Shown piece by piece: positions 33,656 through 43,771 of a stretch of DNA of 64,000 bases. Both the position numbers and the translations under genes were made by a program. Origin of the DNA: Branchiostoma floridae (lineage: Eukaryota > Chordata > Leptocardii > Amphioxiformes > Branchiostomatidae); assembly GCF_000003815.2 (NCBI RefSeq), contig NC_049987.1:20771072-20835071 (forward strand). Reading direction: 5' to 3'. The stretch's first letter is position 1, and each line of letters opens with the position of its first letter. The notes below the pieces were generated by a model that was given only the letters and a program-made list of their open reading frames with translations, was not told the origin of the DNA and did not search any database.

Positions 33656-35608
33656 CTACATGCCATCATGGCCAGATATGCTCGGCATCCCCCCAGCTAT
33701 CCCCATGGTCACTAGTGGCACATTTGAGGTCAGCAGGGATCTCAAGCTAGTGTTAGGGTCCATTGTGCCGTGGCCTCTTGCAGGGGACTGCTCATCCCCC
33801 CTCAGTCCCCAAGCCTTCTGTAAGGCTGTGAAACTAAGAGTGAGGTCCTCTTCCTCTCCATCAGTGTCTGTTTTACTCGACCGGCAGGCGTCGAACTTCA
33901 CCCACTTGTACTTGGTGCACTTCCGCGCACCAGGGCAGCTCTGGATCAGGTTCTGAATGGTGGGGTTGGAGAAACCAAAGAAGTCTGACCCACAAATGTC
34001 GTCCTTGCTAAATGGATCCTTTCCCAGGATATCCGTGAGAGCGTTCAGTAGTTGTCTGTGGCACTCGTCTGCAGATGAACCCACTATGGTTAACTCTGGG
34101 TCGTCTTCAGGTGATATCTCGAACTTTGGTCCGCCGCCGCCGTCAGAAATCTTGCACGTGTACAGACATCTCTGGTGTGGGTTTCTGGTGCTGGCGAACA
34201 CACGGGTGCTACAGAAACCCACAGGCCAGATGAACTTCTCGTTATGAAAGTCTGCCCTGTCCACAACAACATCCCCCAAGCTGTACACTGTCAGTTCTCC
34301 TAGGGTCACGGGGAAGATCGGTCTTCCCGTGGGGTCGAGTGGAATCGGTCGCACAACCCTTTTCGCAGAGTCCTTCTTCTTCTTTGCACTACTGCTTGCC
34401 GCTGGTTTGGTGGAGTCTTTCTCTTTCCCTTTGGCTCCCTTGCCAGTATCCTTTCCCTTGCCTTTACCACTGCTACTACTAGATGGCACCTTGGCTGTAC
34501 TAGGTGTGGCTGTGTCCAGCAAAGCAGGTTTACCAAGCGAAGGAACACTTGAATGACCTGGCAAGGGGTGCTGAGGGGAAACCATGGAGATTTGGGCCAC
34601 TTCTGTCAGGGCTTGATGCTGAAACAACCTCTTCAGCAAAGCCTTCCTCTCCTCTTTAGCCTTTGCGATGCGTTCATCCATCTGCGACACCTCGTCGCAG
34701 AGTGCTGCATTCTCAAACACCATGTTCTTCACAGTTCTTTTCAGCAGCTGGTATTTCCTCTTGTACTTTTCGTTGTCGTACTGTTGCGTATGCTTGGTGC
34801 CGCTGCTCTTCTTTTTCTTCTTCGGTGCCACCGATGCGGACGGCATGGGCTGCTGGAAGTGCTGCGTGTCGTGGCTCTGTAGCATGGCTGAGAACGGGTA
34901 AGGAATAGCGGGAGGGAGGGAGGCAGGGGGCGGAGCCACTGCAACTTTAGGACTAAAGCTCTCCACAGTTGTGGGCTCGTCTTCAAAAGCATAAGGATCG
35001 TTCACTGGCTCTGTTTTCACCTTAACGACCTCCTTCGCCGGCGTCCTCGCTCTCTCAGTCTGCTTCTTCTTCGTAGGATGTCGTGGAGAAGATTTTACAG
35101 TCGGCTTCACCTCCTGCAACTTTTCAGGCGCGGGCGGCTGAGGATTCTCCGGTTCTGACCAAGAAGGTGCCATTTTTTCGGACTCCTCGGTCGCGCCCTG
35201 TCCCTCCATCTGCTCCAAGCCCACGAACCTTGTCACGCTGTCTAAGGACGGGAACAGCGACGTCTGCCCCATGTCCATGGAGTGCTCCATAGTTGGGGAG
35301 AACTGGGGAAGGCTGTGGGAGGCCAGGTCGATCGGGGACAGCGCGTGGCCCTCGGGGTCACCTGAGGAGAACTCCCGCGCGGCGTCCGACAGCATCGCGC
35401 TCCTCCTCTGGTCGTGCAGCATCGCTGAGCTGCCCAGGCTGGGCGAGTCCATCCCCGTGGCGGGGTTCTGGAGACCCTCGGTGTCTCCCTGGTGGGCCTG
35501 GAGGGACAGGGGAGGAGGAATTCCCCGCCGAAGCAGGCTAGACCGCTGGGACGACATTTCTCTGCTCTGTCGAGACGCCATGTTGGGTGATGTCATAGCG
35601 CGGAGCAT
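33656..35608 (-). CDS. TBRG1: TBRG1-like FYRN/FYRC-domain nuclear protein, intronless
   Basis: A 650-codon single-exon frame; an internal ATG at 35581 (MASRQSREM, context aacATGg) may be the true start. Vertebrate TBRG1 (NIAM) is a nuclear growth-inhibitory protein acting on p53/ARF; that role is from the family. Seen here: an acidic/Pro-rich N-terminal half with KKKKKSSG basic patch, a coiled coil at about 274-330 (YKRKYQLLKRTVKNM...), a Lys-rich low-complexity linker, FYRN around 430-470 (LGELTVYSLGDVV, FIWPVGFCSTRVF), FYRC around 478-530 (LYTCKISDG, FEISPEDDPELTIVGSS), then GSDFFGFSNPTIQNLIQ and CTKYKWVKF. It is longer than vertebrate TBRG1. Absence of introns where the vertebrate gene has several suggests intron loss or a retrocopy; the clean frame argues it is functional. 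Confidence 0.85.
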   Translation of the reverse strand: MLRAMTSPNMASRQSREMSSQRSSLLRRGIPPPLSLQAHQGDTEGLQNPATGMDSPSLGSSAMLHDQRRSAMLSDAAREFSSGDPEGHALSPIDLASHSLPQFSPTMEHSMDMGQTSLFPSLDSVTRFVGLEQMEGQGATEESEKMAPSWSEPENPQPPAPEKLQEVKPTVKSSPRHPTKKKQTERARTPAKEVVKVKTEPVNDPYAFEDEPTTVESFSPKVAVAPPPASLPPAIPYPFSAMLQSHDTQHFQQPMPSASVAPKKKKKSSGTKHTQQYDNEKYKRKYQLLKRTVKNMVFENAALCDEVSQMDERIAKAKEERKALLKRLFQHQALTEVAQISMVSPQHPLPGHSSVPSLGKPALLDTATPSTAKVPSSSSSGKGKGKDTGKGAKGKEKDSTKPAASSSAKKKKDSAKRVVRPIPLDPTGRPIFPVTLGELTVYSLGDVVVDRADFHNEKFIWPVGFCSTRVFASTRNPHQRCLYTCKISDGGGGPKFEISPEDDPELTIVGSSADECHRQLLNALTDILGKDPFSKDDICGSDFFGFSNPTIQNLIQSCPGARKCTKYKWVKFDACRSSKTDTDGEEEDLTLSFTALQKAWGLRGDEQSPARGHGTMDPNTSLRSLLTSNVPLVTMGIAGGMPSISGHDGM

Positions 35609-35991
35609 TCCAAACGTAGGGGGAAGCTGTCTATGTAGGATTTGGTTAATTTTCCAAGTAAAAACGACAATTGACAGTTTTTTAGTAAAATTTAAACACT
35701 AAATAAAATTAATCGAAGTATTTCAATGGTTATTATATCTCTATCTTTAATTCATAGCTATATATAAATATATCTAGTTATCCCCTTTTATAGAGTGTAT
35801 TAATCTGAGTTGAAAGGTTGTGCCCAGGACAAACGCGACTGATGAATTTGTGACCACGAAAAGAACACACAAATCATAGGACTGGTATTCTTTTAAGTTT
35901 TGGTTCCAGGTTTTTAGCTGTCCCTTAAACTATAGAATATCTTTTATATTCTGAAAAGCTTGTTCATCATAGCTTTTTTGGTGGCACAATG
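35609..35991. other. upstream region of TBRG1, non-coding
   Basis: AT-rich DNA between the TBRG1 start and the LINE 3' tail. No further feature is seen; TBRG1 promoter elements, if any, must lie here unless the LINE displaced them. Confidence 0.5.
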
Positions 35992-36140
35992 TTGTTGTTG
36001 TTGTTGTTGATGTCCTTGTTTAACGTCTACTTCTCCGCTAGACATGGTCTCTTGGTGCTTCTTCTGCTGGGTGCTCTTAGATTTGTTGACCTCGCTGGTG
36101 CTTGTACACTGGTGCTTTGCATATGCGTGTTTGGGGTGTT

Positions 36141-38540
36141 CTAGACCTGCTCGGCGAACCTTCTCGTGTCTTCAATGTATTTGGTGAACGCCAAATACAT
36201 CCTTTTGTTTGCTTCGTTCGTCAGGTCGCTTCGCATTCCTGCTAGGGATACAACATCCATCGTTCTTTCTTGTTGAGGGATTCCGTAGTCTTCATATATG
36301 TTGTCAATTTCTTTCATTAGATGTTGTCTGGTGTTCTCATATTTTGGGCATTCATACATGTAATGGTCTATGTTTTCCCTTGTACCGCATGTGCCACAGT
36401 TTGGTGTCTCCGTGGGGTCAATCCAGTTTTTGTAGGCGTTTAGCTCCGTGTGTCCACTCACGAGTTGGTTTATAGAGATTTGAGTCGTTCTTGACTCCCA
36501 TGTGCTGCATTTCTTCTTCAAACTCGTGTTGGCTTTCTGCATGTGGCTGCTAGTTGTTTGGTTTTCTCTTCTTCTTTGCCATCTTTTTACTGCTTGTTCT
36601 TCTATGTGCTTCATTGCTTGTTGCTTAGTCCATGTCGTGTTGTTCTCTGTGTGTTTAGCTTCTTCTGCAGCTAGCTTAGCTTGCATGTCTGCTAGCTCGT
36701 TTCCTTCAACCCCCATGTGGCCTGGGCACCATTCAATTTGTATGTTATGTCCTTTCTGTTGGATTTCAAAGAGCCTCTGTCTTGCTGCATTCACTAGATC
36801 GTTGTAAGCTTCTGCCTGTTGTAACGAGCTGACGTTCTCAAGGGCCGCTTTACAATCACAGAGTATGAGGATTCTTCTGTTTTTGCTTTGACTTCTGTGT
36901 AGGGTGTTCAGTGCTAGGTAGATCCCCTGCAACTCTCCTTCGTAGTTGTTGGACTTTGCAGCTACTGGTTTTCTAACTGTGTAAGGTTCAGTTACTCCCC
37001 ACTGCTCGTAGATGACCGCAGCACACCCTGTTGGACCGGGGTTTCCTAAGGATGAACCATCTGTGAAAACTACCGTGGTTGGTGTTTTCTTCATCTCGTG
37101 TAGTATTTGCTTTACTTTCTCTTTGGCTTCCTCCTTGTTGGCAGGGTTTGTTGTGGTGGGAAGGAAAGATCCTGTTATTCTGCCCACTGAGAAAGGGGGT
37201 AGCCTGGAGTCGTAGTAGCATTCCTTGTCTACTGTGCTGACCTCTATCTCCCCCTTCATTTCTTTAAACCTGGTTTCGAGAAGATGTAGGGTTGTGCCGA
37301 TCTTCTCTTCGGATCTTTCTTGTGCTATTTTATCATATATGGGGTTCCCCGTGTGTTTTGTTGCCATTCTCAAGTAGGCTTGTGCTTGCCGGCATGTTAG
37401 GTGTATGTCAATAGGCATAATGCCAGTCAGCACTTCCAGTGCGTCTGTACTCGTTCTGATCTTGCAACCGGTTGCAGCCAAGAGAGCTTTTCTCTGTATG
37501 GGGGCGTACGCAGCGTCGTGCTTCTGTCCTGCTCTGAGTGTACATTCTGTTCCGTATTCGAGAATAGGTCTGATCATTGCTCTGTACAGCTGGAGGTGAG
37601 CCTCCTGGTTGGGATTTTTCTTAGCATTGGTTACTTTGCTAATTGCTTTTAAGGCTTTGTATGCTTTAGTCTGGGTGTTGCAGATGTGACTTTGGAAGTT
37701 CAGCTTCTCGTCTAGTGTAATCCCTACCAGTTTGACTTCTGGGATGATGTCGATGTTCTTGTTGTTTACTTCAAGGCTGTCAGCAGTTGGCTGGTCTATG
37801 TGAGGTGGAGAGAAAACCATGGCTTTGGTTTTGCTTTCTTCGATACGCATGTTCCACAAAGGGCACCAAGTCGATATTACGTGATCGATACTTGTCTCTA
37901 CTTGTTTTGATACCTCTTTTACGTCTGCGCCACTACACCAGGCTGCACCATCATCAGCGTATTGGAAGTTGTCTAGTCCAGTTTGATGGTAGGCATCCGC
38001 TGTGTAGATATTACAGAGGGTGGTAGAAAGTACAGCTCCCTGTGGGATGCCTACTTTACTGATCTCCGGTTCTGTTGTGATGGTGTTGACTTTAAATCTG
38101 GTTTCTCGACCTCTCAGGAAACTCTCTAGGTAGCAGAGTGTCCTACCCTTGACCCCTTTTGTTATTAGTTTGTACAATAGTCCTTCTTGCCATATGCGAT
38201 CGAAACATCCTTCATAGTCGGCAAACACCGCAACCGTGGTTTCATTATTCTTCCAGGCTTCTTCGATGTGTTGCACTAGCCTTAGCACTCCGTGCGTAGC
38301 TGTACGATGTTTTCTGTATGCCTCTTGGTATGGTGATAATATGTGGTTGGCTTCTGCCCACCACGTTAGTCTGTTGTCAACTATTCTTTCCATTAGCTTT
38401 CCAACCACACTCGAGAGTGTTATAGGTCTGTAGCTTCTTACTTTGTTGTAGTCGTCTTTTCCAGGTTTCTTAATGAGTATTTTATTGTCTTGTTTCATTG
38501 CCTTAGGGATCTGTCCAGTTTCCCATACTAGGTTCAGCAT
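36141..38540 (-). pseudogene. LINE ORF2, reverse transcriptase and RNase H part
   Basis: 799 codons. Reverse-transcriptase blocks: YRPITLSSVVGKLMERI, VFADYEGCFDRIW, GIPQGAVLS, and the catalytic YADD of FQYADDGAAW. RNase H: TDGSSLGNPGP, an NYEGELQGI glutamate block, DCKAAL, and HMGVEGNELAD. The end carries a CGTCGT..H..C zinc-knuckle-like motif. It overlaps the upstream half of ORF2 by a few bases in a different frame, so one small indel near 38540 splits the ORF. Confidence 0.92.
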
Positions 38541-40120
38541 GTGTTGTAGGGTATGGTCAGGCCATCTCCCCCATACTTGATCATAATTGGTAGTATTCCT
38601 TCTGTGGGGCTAGGAGAGCTGCTTGCGTCCATTTTTCTGATGGCGGCTTTCACCTCTTCTAGGGTAAGGTCTAGGTTGAGGGTGTCTTCATGTGTGTCTT
38701 CTTCATATGTGTGATCATCTTGCAGTCTTTGTTTCTCATGTTTTATGGAGATCTCCACCGCTTGGGTAATGTTTTGTTTCCAGGTTGCAAGTTCTCCTGT
38801 GATTTCCACACCCCCTGGAGCATACTCTGTTGTGACTGCATGTGCTATTTGTTGATCAGTTGTGGCTATTGTGCCATCTTTCTGTCTTATAGGTTGGATG
38901 GTGGGTCTGGAACTTCTGCCTAGCTGGTTTTTGATAGCTTTCCAGAATTTCTGTGGTTTTCTGGGGTCCATATCTTTAAGCTGTTCGTTCCAGTATGTGT
39001 TTCGTGCTTCTTCTTCCATGTTTGTTAAGATCTCTTTCTCATGTAGGTATTTCGTCAGATTGGTTTTGTCTCTTCTTCGCTTGAACTTCCTTAGTGCAGT
39101 CTTTGTGATTTGCATTTGTACATCCAAGGCTTTGTTCCAGTAGCCCTTGCTATGTTGTGTTATAGTTTTCTTCGTTATCACTTCTTCCGCACATGTCAGC
39201 AAGTTTTCCTTGAAGCTGTTGTAGACTTCTTCACTTCTGCTGTTTGCTTTCTCTGTTGCCCAATCTGTTTCCTCTACCCACTGTTGGAAGACCGTGTCGG
39301 TTTTGTCCTGCCATTCTTTCCAGTCTACGTTTCTCAGGTTCCACTTCTGTTGTTTTTGTGTTTCTTCTTTAGAACCTATGCTCATTGTGATGAGATTGTG
39401 GTCTGTTCGTAACTGCACCTCTGGTTCAACTCTCCAGCTCTGCATATGCTTCGTAGTGTTTTTGTTTACAATTGTCAAGTCTATAATACTGTCATCTCGG
39501 GTTGGTGTGTTGTTATTCATGATTTGGAAGTCGCCAGTTTCCATAGCTTCATACAGCATTTGTCCTAGTTTGTTGTTCTTTTTATTTCCCCAGGCTATAT
39601 GTTTTGTGTTGAGGTCACCGCAGAGGACTAGGTGCTTCTTCTTTTGGTTGAGCTCGTTGACGATACTCAAGAGTTCCTGCAGTGCTAATCTGTCTTCTGG
39701 TGGGACGTACGCTGACACTATCACGAAGTTAAGCGCTTTTGTGTAGATGTTTAGTGCTACTATGTCGGCGTGTGTTGTTTGTTGGATGGGCTCTTCCATT
39801 ACTTTTATGTTCTCTCTTGTGACAATGGCTGTTCCACCACCTCTTTTGTCTGTTCTGTTCTTATGAGTCCATGTCCATGTTTTGAGGCATGTTGGTTGTT
39901 TGGCTTTGTGCCACACTTCCGACAAGCACAATACATCTATGTTCTTTTTCTCGCACATCTTTTCTACCAATGTGGCGGAGGTATTAATTGATCTAATGTT
40001 GATCTGTGCTATCTTCATCCTTGTGGCAAGTTTGTCTCGTGTTGTTGAAGTCTGACAATGTACTGTTTGCTCGGTGAGTGTTACTAGGCACACTATGAGC
40101 GTTATAAGGCACTTAAGCAT
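38534..40120 (-). pseudogene. LINE ORF2, N-terminal AP-endonuclease part
   Basis: 528 codons. Endonuclease motifs are present: INIRSIN, LCLSEVWH (catalytic Glu), RGGGTAIV, VSAYVPPE, CGDLNTKHIAWG, and TDHNLI. The stretch before MKIAQIN may be an artefact of frame choice. The frame ends just as the reverse-transcriptase frame opens, indicating a frameshift rather than a natural gene boundary. Confidence 0.9.
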
Positions 40121-40215
40121 GCTTCTTCTTTCTTCGGTTGTGGTTGGTAGTTGTACCGTGGTGTATGTTTTGCCTCTTCTGTGGAGAGTGCTAACTGCTG
40201 GATTTCTGGTGTCTC

Positions 40216-41557
40216 TTATTGGTGTTGTCTACGGTCTCTGTCAACCAACTTTTGTTGTAGGCTGATGAATGCCTTGCACCTGCTGTCGTTTGCTGGGTGG
40301 TTGCCTTTGCAGTTGACACAGTTAGGTCTGCAGCTTTTTGTGTGGTCTTTTTTCCCCCCACACTTTGCGCATGTAGCGCTTTCCTTACACTCTTTAGCAA
40401 TGTGGCCTAGTTTGTGGCACTGATAGCATCTAATGGGTGTATGCCTTTTTGTTTTGTATGCTTCGACTTTCACCAATGCGTTTTCGATTCTGATGTTCTG
40501 TGTGAATAGCTCAGACAGCTGCCCCTCCTCAGCTTCTATTCGTACCACTTTCAAGGGCTTTCCTGTGTCGTGGTAGTGGAATCTGTGTGCCTTTACTTTT
40601 ACTCTTGTTTGTTCGTAAATGTTCTGCTCGATTGCTGCTTCGTTGGTGTTAGTTGGAACGTTCTTGAGTACTGCTCTTCTTCCGTATATGTTGTGTACCT
40701 TATGTACTTTTAGTTGTTCATGTGCGTTACCAAAAGCGCCCTCCGGCCAGGGTTTCAGTATCTCTGAGGCTGCTTTGCTTTCTCTGCAGTGTATGGCGAT
40801 GCCTCCTCTCGGCAGTGAGTAGGCTAAGTCAATGCTGTGTGTGATTCCAGGTTTGTGTCTGGAGATTTCCGCCAATATTTTTGCACTGTTCTTGTATGAA
40901 GATGGATTTGATATATTGTCAATGATGATTATTTCTTCCTTCTTATCTTCGTTTGTTTCTTCTTTGTTTGGTTTGTGCTTGGTATCAGTAGCTAGCCCTT
41001 CTCTGCTTCTGATTGTCTGTTTTGGGGTGTTTACGTCTTCATGTGAGGGATCTTTCTTTCTTATGTGCTTTGTCGACTTGTTGATGTTTTGTATGGTGCA
41101 ATATGCACAGTAATATTCTTCTCCACTTTTTACAAAATATGCAACGGTTGATGGTGAGAATTTGGCGCATGTGCCGTGCCACCATGTGTTGCACTGGTCA
41201 CAGCAGATCCAGCAGCCGCCTTCCGGGTGGTCGTTACCACAGATGCACAACTCTTCTTCTTCTGACAATGTTTGTCGTTTGCTTGGTGACTTGTTTCTTT
41301 GTTGTGATTGTTTCCTGTTGTTTGTGGGATTGTCTTTTTTGTTAGTTGTTTTCTGTTTTCTTCGTCTCGGAAGGACTTTGTTGCAGTACTGTTTTTGCTT
41401 GGAGTTGTGTGTTTTCTGTTTCTTGAGGTTTTCTCTTGTGTTGCTTTTCGCTTTTGTTGTTTTCTTGGTTTAGTTCTTTGTTACTTTTATCCTCCTGTTT
41501 TTCTGCTGGTTGTTTTGTTGTCGATTGCTGTTTGCTTTGTGCTCTGGTGCTTGGCAT
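40216..41557 (-). pseudogene. LINE ORF1: PHD-like finger plus three CCHC knuckles
   Basis: The main frame (40216 to about 41340) encodes a PHD-type finger (CICG..H..CWICCDQCNTWWHGTC..YCAYC) followed by a basic region and three zinc knuckles (CYQCHKLGHIAKEC, CAKCGG..H..SC, CVNCKGNHPANDSRC). The Lys/Gln-rich N-terminus (MPSTRAQSKQQ..) lies in another frame at 41342-41557, so a frameshift near 41340-41400 probably split the ORF. Confidence 0.85.
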
Positions 41558-41862
41558 TCCGTTTTTCTGTGTTTGAAACTGCCACCGGTTTCGGCCACTG
41601 TTGGTGAGCCTTGTTGTTTCTTGTACTCTTGTGTTTTCTGTTGTCTGTTGTTTCTTATTTCTCGGGTGTTTTCAGTTGTCAGGTGTTTTCCCTGTTATTA
41701 TTCTAGGATACTTTCACCGTTCTTAATGTGTCTTGTGACCGGTGTCCGGTGAAAAATTCCTTGTAAAAGTGCAAGACGGCCTTTGTCGCCTGATTAACCA
41801 AATAGTGCGTTCTACGTGCGCTTTGGACACGTGTATTTTTTTTTTTTTAGCCAAGGAGCCTA

Positions 41863-42059
41863 GTCTCTACCAGACTCCGGATCGCTGGAAAAATCGTAGA
41901 AATGGAACAAATAGAGGAGTAAGCTGGCCAGAGGAATATAACCGGCCAGGGAACAGCACGCGATCTACGGAGGATCGCGAGCTGTTCCCTGACCGGTTAT
42001 ATTCCTCTCTATTTGTTCCATTTCTACGATTTTCCAGCGATCCGGAGTCTGGTAGAGAC
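41863..42059. mobile_element. 197-bp almost fully palindromic MITE
   Basis: Arms beginning GTCTCTACCAGACTCCGGAT and their complement fill nearly the whole element and meet near the centre at about 41962-41976. TA borders each side (41861-41862, 42060-42061). It is next to the 5' end of the LINE. A half copy is at 25341-25444. Confidence 0.85.
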
Positions 42060-42251
42060 TACAAGGAGTCATGGGGATTGCGAAAAACGCATCCTCAAGA
42101 TTTCTCTTTACTGCACAGACAGAATTGTTTAAAATTGGTCTTTTCCAGGCTGAGGCCCGTAACAATTAACACAAATGTTTCATGTCATTCCCCTTTGTGG
42201 CTTTACGGTTATAGACTAAAATTACGTAGAAAAATCAATAATACTTAATAG

Positions 42252-42800
42252 GATCCCGAGTAGACTAATCCATGTAAGGGTGTAGCTTAAATCGATGCAG
42301 TGCCCCAGTTACATTATTTATTTCATTTGTCTACATTATTCCAATCAAGAACACGTCTGGTGTTATACTTATACATATATAAGTTTGAAATTACGTCTTA
42401 TAGGTCGTTTTCCATGGCAAACTGGGCACAGAAAGCCGTCTCATTTCTTGACCCTTCTAGGATGTGATTGTATATTACTTCTTGTAACGTTACCAGGTAT
42501 ATTCACAAGAACTATATNNNNNNNNNNNNNNNNNNNNNNNNNNNNNNNNNNNNNNNNNNNNNNNNNNNNNNNNNNNNNNNNNNNNNNNNNNNNNNNNNNN
42601 NNNNNNNNNNNNNNNNNAGAAAAATTATACGATGTATTGGGATCCCGAACAGACTAATTGCTTGAGCTGGTGTAGCGTCCCAGTTACATTATTGATTCCA
42701 TACACATTTTTTTTTCATCAAGAATACGTCTGGCGTTTTAATTGTATTAATTTACATAAATGGGACATTCTGTCTGGAACGTGTGAATGCTGATGTCCTA
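42252..42800 (+). repeat. two copies of the upstream unit of the LRR tandem duplication, around the assembly gap
   Basis: A block with gga.cccgag/acagactaat, cccagttacattatt, atcaaga.cacgtctgg.gtt occurs at about 42252-42400 and 42639-42780, and again at 47388-47540 before receptor B. This shows the duplicated unit extends upstream of the genes and that at least three units existed. Confidence 0.75.
42518..42617. other. assembly gap (100 N)
   Basis: A run of exactly 100 N between two related repeat copies; true size unknown. A collapsed tandem copy could be hidden here. Confidence 1.
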
Positions 42801-43239
42801 GACTGACAGGGCTGTCACTGGTGTTATTTTAGCCTAAGTGTTAGCCTAAAAAACGTGGTTCCCAAACTCTCCCCTCATCTGTTGTGAGAAGAGAGCACTG
42901 TTAACCCCGGTAAACTATCTAGGGTGACATTCAAACTGCTCATTCTCCTACGCAAAGTCCACACCGCGTCTTGGTTGACCCAAGCGGAGTTCTAGGACGC
43001 GGGTTCGACTCTACCTAGGGGAATGAGGCTAGTGTGAGTTTGCCAGAGGTCACAAAAAGTTTGACTCTCGCGGTGTCTTAAAGAAAGTTAAAAGTTAGTT
43101 GTCCGTACATTTGTGCTTTGGGGCTTCTGTAGCCCTTGGGCCTAAATCGCGATCCTCACCGCCCAATTAATTATAAATTACAGTACAGGGTACAGGGTAC
43201 AGTACCGAGAGATTGTATAGCAGAGGCCACTGGTGTGTA

Positions 43240-43400
43240 TGGAGTGATTTAATATTTGAGACATGTGCCTGGATTGGTCAGAGACTCGGAGCTGGAACCA
43301 ATAAGAAGACTTCGTCGTCTGATTGATTTGGAAAGCACAGTGATTTAAAAGAGAGAGGACAGCGAAGGAACCAGAAGGGAGAGTGGGGTGAGAAATCATC
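43240..43400 (+). promoter_or_regulatory. candidate promoter of LRR receptor A
   Basis: ATTGGTCAGAGACTC, then AACCAATAAGAAG (paired CCAAT-type boxes), then a TATA-like TTTAAAAGAGAGAGGAC. The same order is kept before receptor B (47640-47760) and in the orphan copy at 47235-47345, so this is the conserved block of the family. Confidence 0.55.
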
Positions 43401-43771
43401 GCTTATAGACAACGGCCTTCTACAGAGAGAAACCTGTAACAACCAGCATATTGGCAAGCAGGTGGCGACTGACGGGTGATCGCAAAGAAGATCAGAAGAA
43501 CATCGTATGGCATGTTAGAAGGTAGGTGTCGAACACTTAACTTCTTGATTGTGCTCCTAATAAAACTAAGTCGAGTTTTTTTTTTTTTACTCAACATGAT
43601 ATTTTGCTTCCGTCTGTAGATATGACGAAATAAATGTGGTAACGTCAACTCAGCACGGGTCCTCACACCACAGGTCGCGTCCCCAGTCCGATCTTTTACC
43701 AGAACAACACGGAAGGTCAGTGTCAAACCTTTGCCTTTAGATAACATCCAAAAAAGCAAGCATTGTATCAA

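Larger units (their letters stand above)
35992..41700 (-). mobile_element. near-full-length RNase-H-bearing LINE (I-superfamily-like)
   Basis: On the minus strand: a 5' region, ORF1 (about 41557-40216), ORF2 (40120-36141, frameshifted), a short 3' UTR and a (CAA)n tail at 35992-36009. The order gag-like ORF1, AP-endonuclease, reverse transcriptase, RNase H is that of I/Ingi/Nimb-type non-LTR retrotransposons. The 5' border is uncertain (41700-41860). At least two frameshifts make it inactive as read here. It landed about 380 bp upstream of TBRG1. Confidence 0.9.

Noticed and set aside
34303-35702. Overlapping frames on both strands within TBRG1
   Set aside because: Shadows of a GC-biased real gene; none has recognisable domains.
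37401-41752. Many 60-170 codon + strand frames rich in Cys, Phe and Leu
   Set aside because: Antisense shadows of the Lys/Glu/Asn-rich LINE proteins.
42295-42657. 120-codon frame across the assembly gap
   Set aside because: Its middle is N; no evidence of coding on either side.
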